DNA from: JBKJZO01 sp046715235
Lineage (GTDB): Bacteria > Actinomycetota > Actinomycetes > BP-191
Assembly: GCA_046715235.1 (NCBI GenBank)
Contig: JBKJZO010000095.1
Coordinates: forward strand, 1-36,171
Direction of reading: 5' to 3'
Length of the DNA stretch: 36,171 nucleotides
The number at the start of each line of letters is the position of its first letter. The first letter of the stretch is position 1. Shown here piece by piece: positions 1 through 6,507 of the stretch. A program made the position numbers and the translations under genes. The notes beneath the pieces are model-generated. The model was given only the letters and a program-made list of their open reading frames with translations. It had not been told where the DNA came from and ran no database searches.

Positions 1-42
1 GGGGTCCCCGCGGTGCGCCCCCGGGGGGGGGGGGGTTTTTAG
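1..42. other. G13-T5 tract at window start, possible terminator or assembly edge
   Basis: A CCCCC run is followed by 13 consecutive G (23-35) and five T (36-40), then an in-frame stop for the ftsB frame at 40-42. It could be a GC hairpin plus T tract ending an upstream gene. In actinobacteria that gene is usually enolase, but none is visible here. It could equally be a low-quality contig end. I cannot decide between these from one sequence. Confidence 0.3.
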
Positions 43-201
43 AACTGTGGGGCGGTCCCCCCGCGCTGGCGAGCGGGGCCGCGGCCCGGCGGTGCGCGTG
101 CAGCCGCCCGCCCGCCGCGCCAGCGTCGTACGACGGGCGCCGTCGTCGGCCGCACCGATCGCCCGGCCGGGCGCAAGGGGCCGGTCACGACTCGCGCCGC
201 G

Positions 202-684
202 GTGCTCGCCGTCATCGTCTGCGCGCTCGCGCTCGCGCTGACGTATCCGATCCGCGCCTACGTCGCGCAGCGGGCCAACATCGCCGCGCTCGAGGCTAAG
301 CGCGTAGCGGCGCAGAAGCAGGTCGACGAGATGGAGCAGCAGCGCAAGCGCTGGGACGACCCGGCCTACGTCGAAGCGCAGGCCCGCGAGCGACTCCGCT
401 ACGTGCGACCCGGTGAGTTCTCGTACGTCGTCGCGGACCCGCCGCCCAAACCGGCGGCCGTTCCCGTCGTCGGCACCGGCGTGCACGCGCCCGACGCGCC
501 CTGGTACGACCGCTTGTGGTCGAGCGTCGAAGTCGCCGGCACGCCGCCGAAGGCCGTCCCGAAGACCGCGCCGAAACCCGCGCCGAAACCCGCGCCGCAG
601 CCGGCCCGCAAGCCGGCGGTCGTAAAGAAGACGACACCTGCCGAGACCACGCGGCCGGTTGTCACGCCCTTCCAGCCCAGATGA
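202..684 (+). CDS. ftsB: FtsB/DivIC-family septum formation initiator
   Basis: The product is 160 aa from the GTG at 202. A single membrane helix covers residues 1-20, a heptad coiled coil covers 25-55, and the conserved WDDPAYVEAQARERL...RPGE segment covers 51-72. This is the FtsB/DivIC layout. FtsB bridges FtsL and FtsQ in the division complex. The C-terminal third (about 80-160) is a Pro/Ala/Lys low-complexity tail with KPAPKPAP repeats, as in many actinobacterial homologues. The reading frame is open and basic from 43 to 201 but has no start codon there. The true N-terminus may therefore lie upstream in another frame (GTG at 47) if a base is wrong. The stop overlaps the next gene by ATGA. 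Confidence 0.85.
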   Translation: MLAVIVCALALALTYPIRAYVAQRANIAALEAKRVAAQKQVDEMEQQRKRWDDPAYVEAQARERLRYVRPGEFSYVVADPPPKPAAVPVVGTGVHAPDAPWYDRLWSSVEVAGTPPKAVPKTAPKPAPKPAPQPARKPAVVKKTTPAETTRPVVTPFQPR

Positions 685-1190
685 GCGAAGAAGTCAGCGC
701 GCGCGACGCGGCTGCCGTTGCGGCGCAGCTCGGTCGCCCGCCCCGAGGGCTGCGCGCCGTCGCTCATCGCTGCGGCTGCGGACTGCCCGACGTCGTGGAG
801 ACGGCGCCGCGGCTCGACGACGGCACGCCGTTCCCGACGCTCTATTACCTGACCTGCCCGCGGGCGTCGTCCGCGATCGGCCGGCTCGAAGCCGGCGGTG
901 TCATGCGTGAGATGACCGAACGGCTCGCGACCGACGCCGAGCTGGCGTCGGCGTACGCATCGGCTCACGACGACTACCTGGCGCGGCGCGACGCCATCGA
1001 TGTCCTGCCGGGCCGGGTCTCAGCCGGCGGTATGCCGACGCGCGTCAAATGCCTGCACGTCCTCGTCGCACACGAGCTCGCCCAGCCTGGCACCAACCCG
1101 CTCGGCCGCGAGGCGCTCGACCGGCTCGACGACTGGGGCGTCGCCGGCCCGTGCGTCGATGTCGACGACGCTGTTGACGCGGCCCGATGA
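681..1190 (+). CDS. DUF501 domain protein
   Basis: The product is 169 aa and starts at ATG 681, which overlaps the ftsB stop; the upstream extension in this frame is only ftsB shadow. It matches the DUF501 family: an N-terminal LGRPPRGLRAVAHRC segment, a central FPTLYYLTCPRA core, and a C-terminal VKCLHVLVAHELA...NPLG motif with conserved Cys and His residues that could bind a metal. The function of DUF501 is unknown. Its place between ftsB and ppx is conserved in actinobacteria, so a housekeeping role is likely. Its stop overlaps ppx by ATGA, giving a tight three-gene operon. Confidence 0.88.
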   Translation: MSEEVSARDAAAVAAQLGRPPRGLRAVAHRCGCGLPDVVETAPRLDDGTPFPTLYYLTCPRASSAIGRLEAGGVMREMTERLATDAELASAYASAHDDYLARRDAIDVLPGRVSAGGMPTRVKCLHVLVAHELAQPGTNPLGREALDRLDDWGVAGPCVDVDDAVDAAR

Positions 1191-2104
1191 CGCGCGTCGC
1201 CGCGATCGACTGCGGCACCAACTCGCTGCGCCTGCTGGTCGCCGACGTGACCGACGGCAAGCTGGTCGACGTCATCCGCGAGATGCGCATCGTGCGGCTA
1301 GGCCAGGACGTCGACCGCACCGGCCGGCTCGCCGACGAGGCGCTGGAGCGGACGTTCGACGCGCTGGCCGAGTTCGCGGCGCTGGCTCGCGACCTGCGCG
1401 CCAAGCGCATCCGCATGTGCGCCACCTCGGCGGTCCGCGACGCCGAGAACAGCGACGACTTCGTCGTCGGCAGCATCGACGTGCTCGGCGTCGCGCCGGA
1501 AATCATCAGCGGCGAGGAGGAGGCGGCGCTGTCGTTTCGCGGCGCGACCGCGACGTTGCCCCGAGAGGTGTTCGCGCCGCCGTACCTCGTCTTCGACATC
1601 GGCGGCGGGTCGACCGAGTTCGTGCTCGGCGACGACCACGTCAAGGAGTCGGTCAGCGTCGACCTCGGCTGTGTCCGCCTGACCGAGCGCGCATTGACCT
1701 CGCACCCGCCGACCGCGACCGAGATCGACGCGGCGGTCGCGGTCATCGACGCGCAGCTCGACGTCGCGCTGGCGGCTGTCGACGCAAGCGCCGCGCGTAC
1801 CCTCGTCGGCCTGGCCGGTTCGGTCACCACGGTCGCGGCCCTCGCCCTGGGACTGTCCAGCTACGACCCGCAGGCCATTCACCACCACCGCATGTCGTAC
1901 GCCGACGTCAGCCGGGTGAGCGCCGATCTGCTCGCGCGCACTCCGGCCCAGCGACGCAAGCACCCCGTCATGCATCCGGGACGCGCCGACGTGATTGGCG
2001 CTGGCGCTCTGATACTGCGCCGCATCATGGAGCGCACCGCTGCCGCCGAGGTCGTCGCCAGCGAAACCGACATCCTCGACGGGATCGCGTTGTCAATGGC
2101 CTGA
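1187..2104 (+). CDS. ppx: Ppx/GppA-family exopolyphosphatase
   Basis: The product is 305 aa, the short single-module actinobacterial form. The phosphate-1 motif AAIDCGTNSLRLLV lies at residues 5-18, the acidic ISGEEEA segment with the probable catalytic Glu at about 107-113, and the phosphate-2 motif VFDIGGGSTEF at 135-145. These belong to the ASKHA fold. The family releases phosphate from the end of polyphosphate or hydrolyses pppGpp, and which substrate is used here cannot be read from sequence. It starts at ATG 1187, overlapping DUF501. It lacks the C-terminal HD-like domain of the long E. coli Ppx. Confidence 0.9.
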   Translation: MTRVAAIDCGTNSLRLLVADVTDGKLVDVIREMRIVRLGQDVDRTGRLADEALERTFDALAEFAALARDLRAKRIRMCATSAVRDAENSDDFVVGSIDVLGVAPEIISGEEEAALSFRGATATLPREVFAPPYLVFDIGGGSTEFVLGDDHVKESVSVDLGCVRLTERALTSHPPTATEIDAAVAVIDAQLDVALAAVDASAARTLVGLAGSVTTVAALALGLSSYDPQAIHHHRMSYADVSRVSADLLARTPAQRRKHPVMHPGRADVIGAGALILRRIMERTAAAEVVASETDILDGIALSMA

Positions 2105-2220
2105 CATGGCCTGACGGGCTAGTCCGGGGCGCCCAAAGTGACGGGTGCTAAAGGGCGGAAGGTTTTTGACCCGGAAGGTGTAATCAGCGACTTCGATCAG
2201 CGCAACAGCGGTTGTCGTCC
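2103..2220 (+). promoter_or_regulatory. Possible structured leader, weakly GEMM-like
   Basis: The 171-bp gap before the first TasA-like gene holds a segment that loosely resembles the 3' half of class I c-di-GMP (GEMM) riboswitches: CCAAAGTGACGGGT at 2133-2146 compared with GCAAAGCCACGGGT. A CGGGT/ACCCG pairing is possible (2142-2146 with 2169-2173), and GACA at 2103-2106 could pair with TGTC at 2213-2216. The GNRA hairpin and the GGCAAACC strand expected of GEMM are not evident. The position before surface-protein genes, near a diguanylate cyclase, is what makes it worth recording. Confidence 0.18.
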
Positions 2221-2275
2221 CCTGGTCGATGAAGAGTGTGGGAGCACAACAGATTCACTCTTCAGGGGGATACAG

Positions 2276-2908
2276 ATGGATGGGGAAACGCGTAGGGGAC
2301 GCCGTCGCGTGCTCGTGCCGCTGGTACTGCTGGCGGCCGCAGCGCTCACGGTCCAGGGGACTTTTTCGGCCTTTTCCAGCACGACCGCGAACACCAACAA
2401 CCGGTACGCCGCGGGCACCGTCTACGTGTCGGACAACGACGCGAACGCCTTCATGTACCAGGAGACCGAGCGCAAGCCCGGTGACGTGACGACCAAGTGC
2501 CATACCGTCACCTACACGGGCAGCCTCAACGCCTCGATGATGATCTACAGCACGGACAACCTGGCGAGCATCGGCGCACTTGCCGACTACGTCGACCTGA
2601 CGATCACGCCGGGTTCGTTTGCCGCCGCGCCGCCTGCGTTCCCGGACTGTGGTGCGCCAGGCGACTTCGTTCCGGCGCCCGGCGGTTCGATCTACACAGG
2701 CACGCTCCGGAACTTCCTGTCGACGTACCGCGGCTGGGGCACCGGCCTGTCGACGCTGCCGAGCGGCCAGGCCGCGTGGGCGACGAATGCCACCGTCGTC
2801 TACCGGGTCACCGCCACGCTGCAGGACAACAACGCTGCCAACGGTGGCAACACCGGCGCACTGTCGGTGGGCGACCACTCGTTCACGTGGGAAGCGCAGA
2901 ACCAGTAA
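2276..2908 (+). CDS. SipW-dependent-type (camelysin/TasA-like) secreted protein
   Basis: The product is 210 aa. ATG 2276 is chosen because AGGGGG lies 6 bases upstream, and because the basic MDGETRRGRRR segment and a hydrophobic helix (about 12-27) then form a signal peptide. After it comes the FSAFSSTTANTNN segment typical of proteins cleaved by SipW-type peptidases, then an AAGTVYVSDND strand seen also in the 3462 protein. The mature part is a predicted beta-rich domain with a Cys pair (KCHT and PDCG). TasA/camelysin relatives form extracellular fibres or are surface-associated. Whether this one polymerises is inference. It is the first gene of the surface operon; the gap to the next gene is 38 bp. 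Confidence 0.75.
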   Translation: MDGETRRGRRRVLVPLVLLAAAALTVQGTFSAFSSTTANTNNRYAAGTVYVSDNDANAFMYQETERKPGDVTTKCHTVTYTGSLNASMMIYSTDNLASIGALADYVDLTITPGSFAAAPPAFPDCGAPGDFVPAPGGSIYTGTLRNFLSTYRGWGTGLSTLPSGQAAWATNATVVYRVTATLQDNNAANGGNTGALSVGDHSFTWEAQNQ

Positions 2909-2946
2909 CAGCAGGGCCCTGAAGAGACTGGAAGGAGGACCCCGCA

Positions 2947-3465
2947 ATGCCGGCCCTGTTCGCGCTGTCTTCGACGACGGCTCGCATTGCGGGCGTCCTC
3001 ACCGGTCTCGTGCTCTTCTCGGCGTTGGTGGAGGAGGTGCGCATGCCAGCTGGTCCTGAGGTGCTGGGCACCGACGTCACCATCGCCATCGCTCCCACCG
3101 GAGAGATCGGCGTACAACCTGCCGGTCCGGTCTTCATCGAGGCCGGCCTGCGCCCCGGCCAGCCGGCTCGCGAGCACGCCACTGAGGTCGTCAACCGGAC
3201 CGGCAAGCGGATGCACGTCACCGTGCGGTCGCGGCCTTCGGGTGACGACCTCGACGGCGAGCTCGCACTCGAGCTGCGCCGCGACGGCCGCTCCCTTTGG
3301 CACGGGCGGGAAAGCGATCTGCGCGTCACCGGCACGCAGGTGGCGATGGAGCCGGGCGAGAAGTTCTCGCTCGGTGTCTTGGCCGCGGTGCCTGCCGACT
3401 CGCAGCGCTGGTCCGGCCGCCTGGTCAACGTCGACCTGCTGATCACGTCGGCGGTGGCGGCATGA
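2947..3465 (+). CDS. Hypothetical exported protein of the SipW/TasA-like operon
   Basis: The product is 172 aa. It starts at ATG 2947 after a strong GAAGGAGG site at about 2931-2938. It has an N-terminal hydrophobic helix (about 12-28), then a beta-rich domain of about 140 residues without cysteines. A segment around EHATEVVNRTGKRMHVTVR resembles the strand pattern of camelysin-like domains, but I do not recognise a named family. Its stop overlaps the next start by ATGA, so it is translated together with the 3462 gene. It may be a minor or assembly subunit of the same surface structure. Confidence 0.6.
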   Translation: MPALFALSSTTARIAGVLTGLVLFSALVEEVRMPAGPEVLGTDVTIAIAPTGEIGVQPAGPVFIEAGLRPGQPAREHATEVVNRTGKRMHVTVRSRPSGDDLDGELALELRRDGRSLWHGRESDLRVTGTQVAMEPGEKFSLGVLAAVPADSQRWSGRLVNVDLLITSAVAA

Positions 3466-4049
3466 GAAAGCTTGCCGCGCGCATCGGTGGCGCTGCCGTG
3501 GTCGTGGCGATGCTGCTGTGCGGCGCCGGCTACGCGACGACGTACGCCGCCTTCACCACGACGGCTGACGGCCGCGGGCAGTACGCCGCCGGCACCGTCT
3601 ACCTGACCGACGACAGCGGCGGCGTTGCGCTGCCCGGCCTCAACGCGGCGATGCCCGGCGCGGTCGCGTCGGGGTGCCTGCAGGTGACGTACGGCGGCAG
3701 CTTGCCCGCGCACGTGCGTGTCTACGCGACGCCGGCCGGCTCGATCACTCCGTACCTGACCGCGCGCATCACCCGCGGCACCGGGTCGGGCGCGTTCCCT
3801 TCGTGCGCCGGCTTCACCCCTGACGCGACCGACCATGCGGGCCTTGGCGCCGGCGTGATGTACGACGGACCGCTCGCCGGCCTGCCGACGTCCGGCCCGA
3901 CCGGCCTGCTCGACCCGAGCGCAACTCCCGCGGTCTGGAACACCAGCGACGCGCACGTCTACCGGATCGACATCACGCTGTCGGCCGACCCGGGCGGCGC
4001 GGGCAGGTCAGGCACCGTCAGCATCGGCTTCGCTGCGAGCAACGTGTGA
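3462..4049 (+). CDS. SipW-dependent-type (camelysin/TasA-like) secreted protein
   Basis: The product is 195 aa from ATG 3462, overlapping the previous stop. A basic start MRKLAAR is followed by a hydrophobic helix (about 8-24), then TYAAFTTTADGRGQYAAGTV, the same signal-peptide/early-mature pattern as the 2276 product. The mature domain shares GCLQVTYGGSL (compare CHTVTYTGSL), a SCAGF Cys (compare PDCG), and a final VYRIDITLSADPGG strand with that protein, so the two are paralogues. The Cys pair could form a disulfide. Its stop overlaps the peptidase GTG start, which strongly supports being its substrate. Confidence 0.75.
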   Translation: MRKLAARIGGAAVVVAMLLCGAGYATTYAAFTTTADGRGQYAAGTVYLTDDSGGVALPGLNAAMPGAVASGCLQVTYGGSLPAHVRVYATPAGSITPYLTARITRGTGSGAFPSCAGFTPDATDHAGLGAGVMYDGPLAGLPTSGPTGLLDPSATPAVWNTSDAHVYRIDITLSADPGGAGRSGTVSIGFAASNV

Positions 4050-4570
4050 GCGCCGCCAACGGCAAGCGGTTTGCCGTCGCCGCCGTCGCCACGCTGAGTC
4101 TCGGTGTCAGCGGCGCGCTCGTCGCGGGCCGAGTCAACGACTACAAGTACCTGACCGTGCTGTCGGGCAGCATGGTGCCGCAGATGCAGGTCGGCGACCT
4201 CGTCATCGACGAGAGCGTCAAGGCGACGGAAGTGCGCGCCGGCCAGGTCATCACCTTCCGCGACCCTGAGGGCGGCCGGCGCCTCATCACCCACCGGGTG
4301 CGCAGCGTCACGCCGGCGGGCGAGTTCATCGACATCGTCACCAAGGGCGACAACAACAACGCGGTCGAGTCGTGGCAGATGCCCGCTGACGGCGAGGTCG
4401 GTCGCGTCGTCGCCCGGGTGCCGAAGCTCGGTCGCGTCCTCGGTATGGCGAACGGCAAGACCGGACGCCTGCTGCTGATGTTGGCGATCCTCGGCTGGGC
4501 GGCGTACGAGGCGATGGACTGGCGCGGGCCGCGTCGTCGTAGACCTGCACCCGTGCCGGTGACGGCATGA
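4046..4570 (+). CDS. sipW: Signal peptidase I, SipW/archaeal-like type
   Basis: The product is 174 aa from the GTG at 4046. The N-terminal helix is about 9-28, box B has SGSMVPQM with nucleophile Ser42, and the LITHRV motif carries His83 where bacterial type I peptidases have the general-base Lys. That Ser/His pair is the mark of the SipW/ER-type enzymes. The conserved KGDNNNAVE (box D/E) follows at about 98-106, with a second helix near 146-161. It should sit in the cytoplasmic membrane with the active site outside and cleave the neighbouring exported proteins. It overlaps both neighbours by 4 bases. Confidence 0.88.
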   Translation: MSAANGKRFAVAAVATLSLGVSGALVAGRVNDYKYLTVLSGSMVPQMQVGDLVIDESVKATEVRAGQVITFRDPEGGRRLITHRVRSVTPAGEFIDIVTKGDNNNAVESWQMPADGEVGRVVARVPKLGRVLGMANGKTGRLLLMLAILGWAAYEAMDWRGPRRRRPAPVPVTA

Positions 4571-5673
4571 AGCGCTTTTTGCGCAGTCGCCGCGCGAAGG
4601 CCGCGGTTGTCGCGCTCGGCGTCGCCGGGCTGTTGGCTCCGGCCGCCGCCGCTGTCGCCGCCTTCAGCGCTTCTACGGCGACGGCTCCGGCGACGTTCAC
4701 CAGCGCCGGGTCCTACGGCACCACCGGGACGTGGCCGTCGTACGACATCCGCGACGCGTCGGACGGCAGCGAGTCGACCCCGCCCGACTCGCTGAGCGCG
4801 GCCGACGGCGATTGGTACCAGACCGGATCGGGCTTCCCCGCGGCGTTCGACGACGCCCGGCACGTCGACTTCGTGTTCAACGCGCCGCTGCAGCCGGGTC
4901 TCGCGGTGACCAGCGCCGCGTTCGAGATGCACTTCGCGAGCGAGGGGCCCTTCAACAGCTGGCTGTACGTCGAGGTGTATCGCCGGTCGACCATGACGCT
5001 GCTGACGTCGACGCCCGTGGGCTCGCCGTACTTCGCCGACCCGGACGACATCACGGTCGTGACGCTCCCGCTCGACGCCTTCGTGCCGACCGCGGAAGTC
5101 GCCAACGACCTGCTGGTGCGCGCCGTCGTACAGAACGACAACTCAGGCCCCAACGACGGGCTGCGCATCGACCAGGCCACGCTGACCGGCACGACGCCGC
5201 TGGGCGCTTTTTCTCTGGGCCGCGAGTCGGTCGTCGACACGGCGGGCCCGCCGCTGGTGCGGCCGTGGCCGCTCGTCGCGGTCGACGGCACCGAATACTC
5301 GCCGGCAACCCCGTGGACTCCGGCGTTCTCCGGCTCGAGGTATGTCCGCTACGTCTTCCCGAGCCCGGTGCCGACCGGTACGCCGGTTACTGCCGTGAAG
5401 CTGCACCACGCGTTCCGGCCGGCCGCCGGTGGCGAGGTCTGCTACTACTTCGACGTCCTGAGTGACGTCGGCACGGTGCTCGGCACGCATGGCAGCACCG
5501 CGAGCCCGTACTCGTGCAACGCGACCGGCGCCGTTCAGCAGGACGAGATCGTGCTGCCCGAGCTCGTCGGCAGCGACGCGATCAACGGCTTCCAGGTGCG
5601 TATGTACTGGCGGACCGGGGGCGGCAGCTACGAGTCCCGCAGCGACCGCCTAGCAGTAGAGGCCACCTACTAG
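4567..5673 (+). CDS. Secreted protein with tandem beta-sandwich repeat
   Basis: The product is 368 aa from ATG 4567, overlapping the peptidase stop. A basic start and hydrophobic helix (about 12-32) end in AAVAAFSASTATAPATF, a SipW-type cleavage region. The mature part contains two related halves of about 150 residues. ARHVDFVF...PLQPGLAVTSAAFEMHF in the first half corresponds to SRYVRYVF...PVPTGTPVTAVKLHHAF in the second, and each half ends in a GLRIDQATLTGT / SDRLAVEATY strand. I do not recognise a named family. It is likely a surface or extracellular structural protein and the last gene of the operon, followed by a strong hairpin. Confidence 0.65.
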   Translation: MKRFLRSRRAKAAVVALGVAGLLAPAAAAVAAFSASTATAPATFTSAGSYGTTGTWPSYDIRDASDGSESTPPDSLSAADGDWYQTGSGFPAAFDDARHVDFVFNAPLQPGLAVTSAAFEMHFASEGPFNSWLYVEVYRRSTMTLLTSTPVGSPYFADPDDITVVTLPLDAFVPTAEVANDLLVRAVVQNDNSGPNDGLRIDQATLTGTTPLGAFSLGRESVVDTAGPPLVRPWPLVAVDGTEYSPATPWTPAFSGSRYVRYVFPSPVPTGTPVTAVKLHHAFRPAAGGEVCYYFDVLSDVGTVLGTHGSTASPYSCNATGAVQQDEIVLPELVGSDAINGFQVRMYWRTGGGSYESRSDRLAVEATY

Positions 5674-5700
5674 CACTCCGCCGCGTCTTCCTGACGAGTT

Positions 5701-5740
5701 GGGTGTCGGACGCTCCGCGTCCGCGGAGCGTCTCGCACCC
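5701..5740. repeat. Palindromic repeat, copy 1 (terminator-like hairpin)
   Basis: GACGCTCCGCG (5709-5719) and CGCGGAGCGTC (5722-5732) form a perfect 11-bp stem. GGGTG (5701-5705) and CACCC (5736-5740) add an outer stem. A diverged copy lies in the opposite orientation at 6418-6456. The hairpin follows the surface operon by about 27 bp and could end its transcripts, although no T tract follows. Confidence 0.65.
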
Positions 5741-5816
5741 CTTTGGGAACGGGAACGGGCGGTGACGTGCGCGTCGGACCCTCGCACCCCTCAGGACCTA
5801 AGTTATGTACTACACT

Positions 5817-6100
5817 ATGTCGGTGGCGATCACGTGGGCACCGAGCGCCGACAAGCACGGAGTTCCGCACGAGGACGCTATCCACGCGATCGCGAATGCT
5901 GTCTACGCCGAAGTGGAGTTCGACGAGCCGCGACCGCCGGGGCGCATTCGGCCGATCCTGTACATCGGCCCGCCGAGCCGCTCGGCGGGGAGTTGCTCGA
6001 GGTTATGGTCGAACTCGCCCCGCCGCGTGGGATGCATATCTTCCATGTCATGCCAGCCCGCCAGAAGCACCTCGACCGGATCGGAGACCGCAATGAGTGA
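5817..6100 (+). pseudogene. BrnT-like toxin, frameshifted
   Basis: The N-terminal part reads VAITWAPSADKHGVPHEDAI...RPILYIGPP in one frame (from ATG 5817, or 5805). The C-terminal part, LGGELLEVMVEL...GMHIFHVMPARQKHLDRI, continues in the +2 frame to the TGA at 6098-6100. Joined together they give a BrnT-like (RelE-superfamily) toxin of about 94 aa: a W...KHGV start, a LYIGP strand, a LLEV strand and an R/K-rich end. The frame changes near 5970-5985, in a GC-rich CCGCCGAGCCGC stretch, and one inserted base would restore it. Either the gene is broken or the assembly has an indel. The antitoxin start overlaps the stop. Confidence 0.6.
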
Positions 6101-6407
6101 GCGCAAGGACTACCAGGCGGCTGCGGATTGGGCCGAGAAGGACATGACGCTCAAGCCCGCATCGACAACCGCTCTGCGTGGCAAGGCGGCGGCCGCGCAC
6201 GGACGCCGCGAACTTGAGCGCGCGATGGGCGGGCGACCGTCGATCGACCCTGACGCCGGACCTGGCGAGCACGCGCGGGTTCGGCAGGTGCGGATTCCGG
6301 CCGATGTGGACCGCCGTCTCGAGCGGGTCGCAGGCGCGCAACACCGCCGGGCGAGCGACGTCATGCGTGACGCGCTCGCGGAGTACCTCGCGCGCGCTGA
6401 AGGCTAG
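6093..6407 (+). CDS. Ribbon-helix-helix (CopG-like) antitoxin
   Basis: The product is 104 aa from ATG 6093, overlapping the end of the toxin frame by 8 bases. The C-terminal part, RVRQVRIPADVDRRLERVA followed by RASDVMRDALAEYL (about 64-101), is a typical ribbon-helix-helix DNA-binding fold. The N-terminal 60 residues are charged and probably bind the toxin. The toxin-first order matches BrnT/BrnA modules. Its reading frame is intact although the toxin frame is not, which fits loss of the toxin. Confidence 0.68.
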   Translation: MSERKDYQAAADWAEKDMTLKPASTTALRGKAAAAHGRRELERAMGGRPSIDPDAGPGEHARVRQVRIPADVDRRLERVAGAQHRRASDVMRDALAEYLARAEG

Positions 6408-6417
6408 ACCCGCGCCC

Positions 6418-6472
6418 GATGCGTGGCGCGCCGCGAATGCGCAGCGTCCGGCACCCGATTGCCGCTCGGGTG
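6418..6472. repeat. Palindromic repeat, copy 2 (inverted), plus hairpin
   Basis: Read on the minus strand, 6456-6418 begins GGGTGCCGGACGCTGCGC and matches the 5701-5740 element at roughly three quarters of positions. A second hairpin, CACCCGA (6452-6458) and TCGGGTG (6466-6472), directly adjoins it. Together they lie between the convergent antitoxin and diguanylate cyclase genes and may act as a bidirectional terminator. Confidence 0.55.
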
Positions 6473-6507
6473 TGGTGCTGGCGGGGCTGGGCGGGTGGGA
6501 AGGCGGG

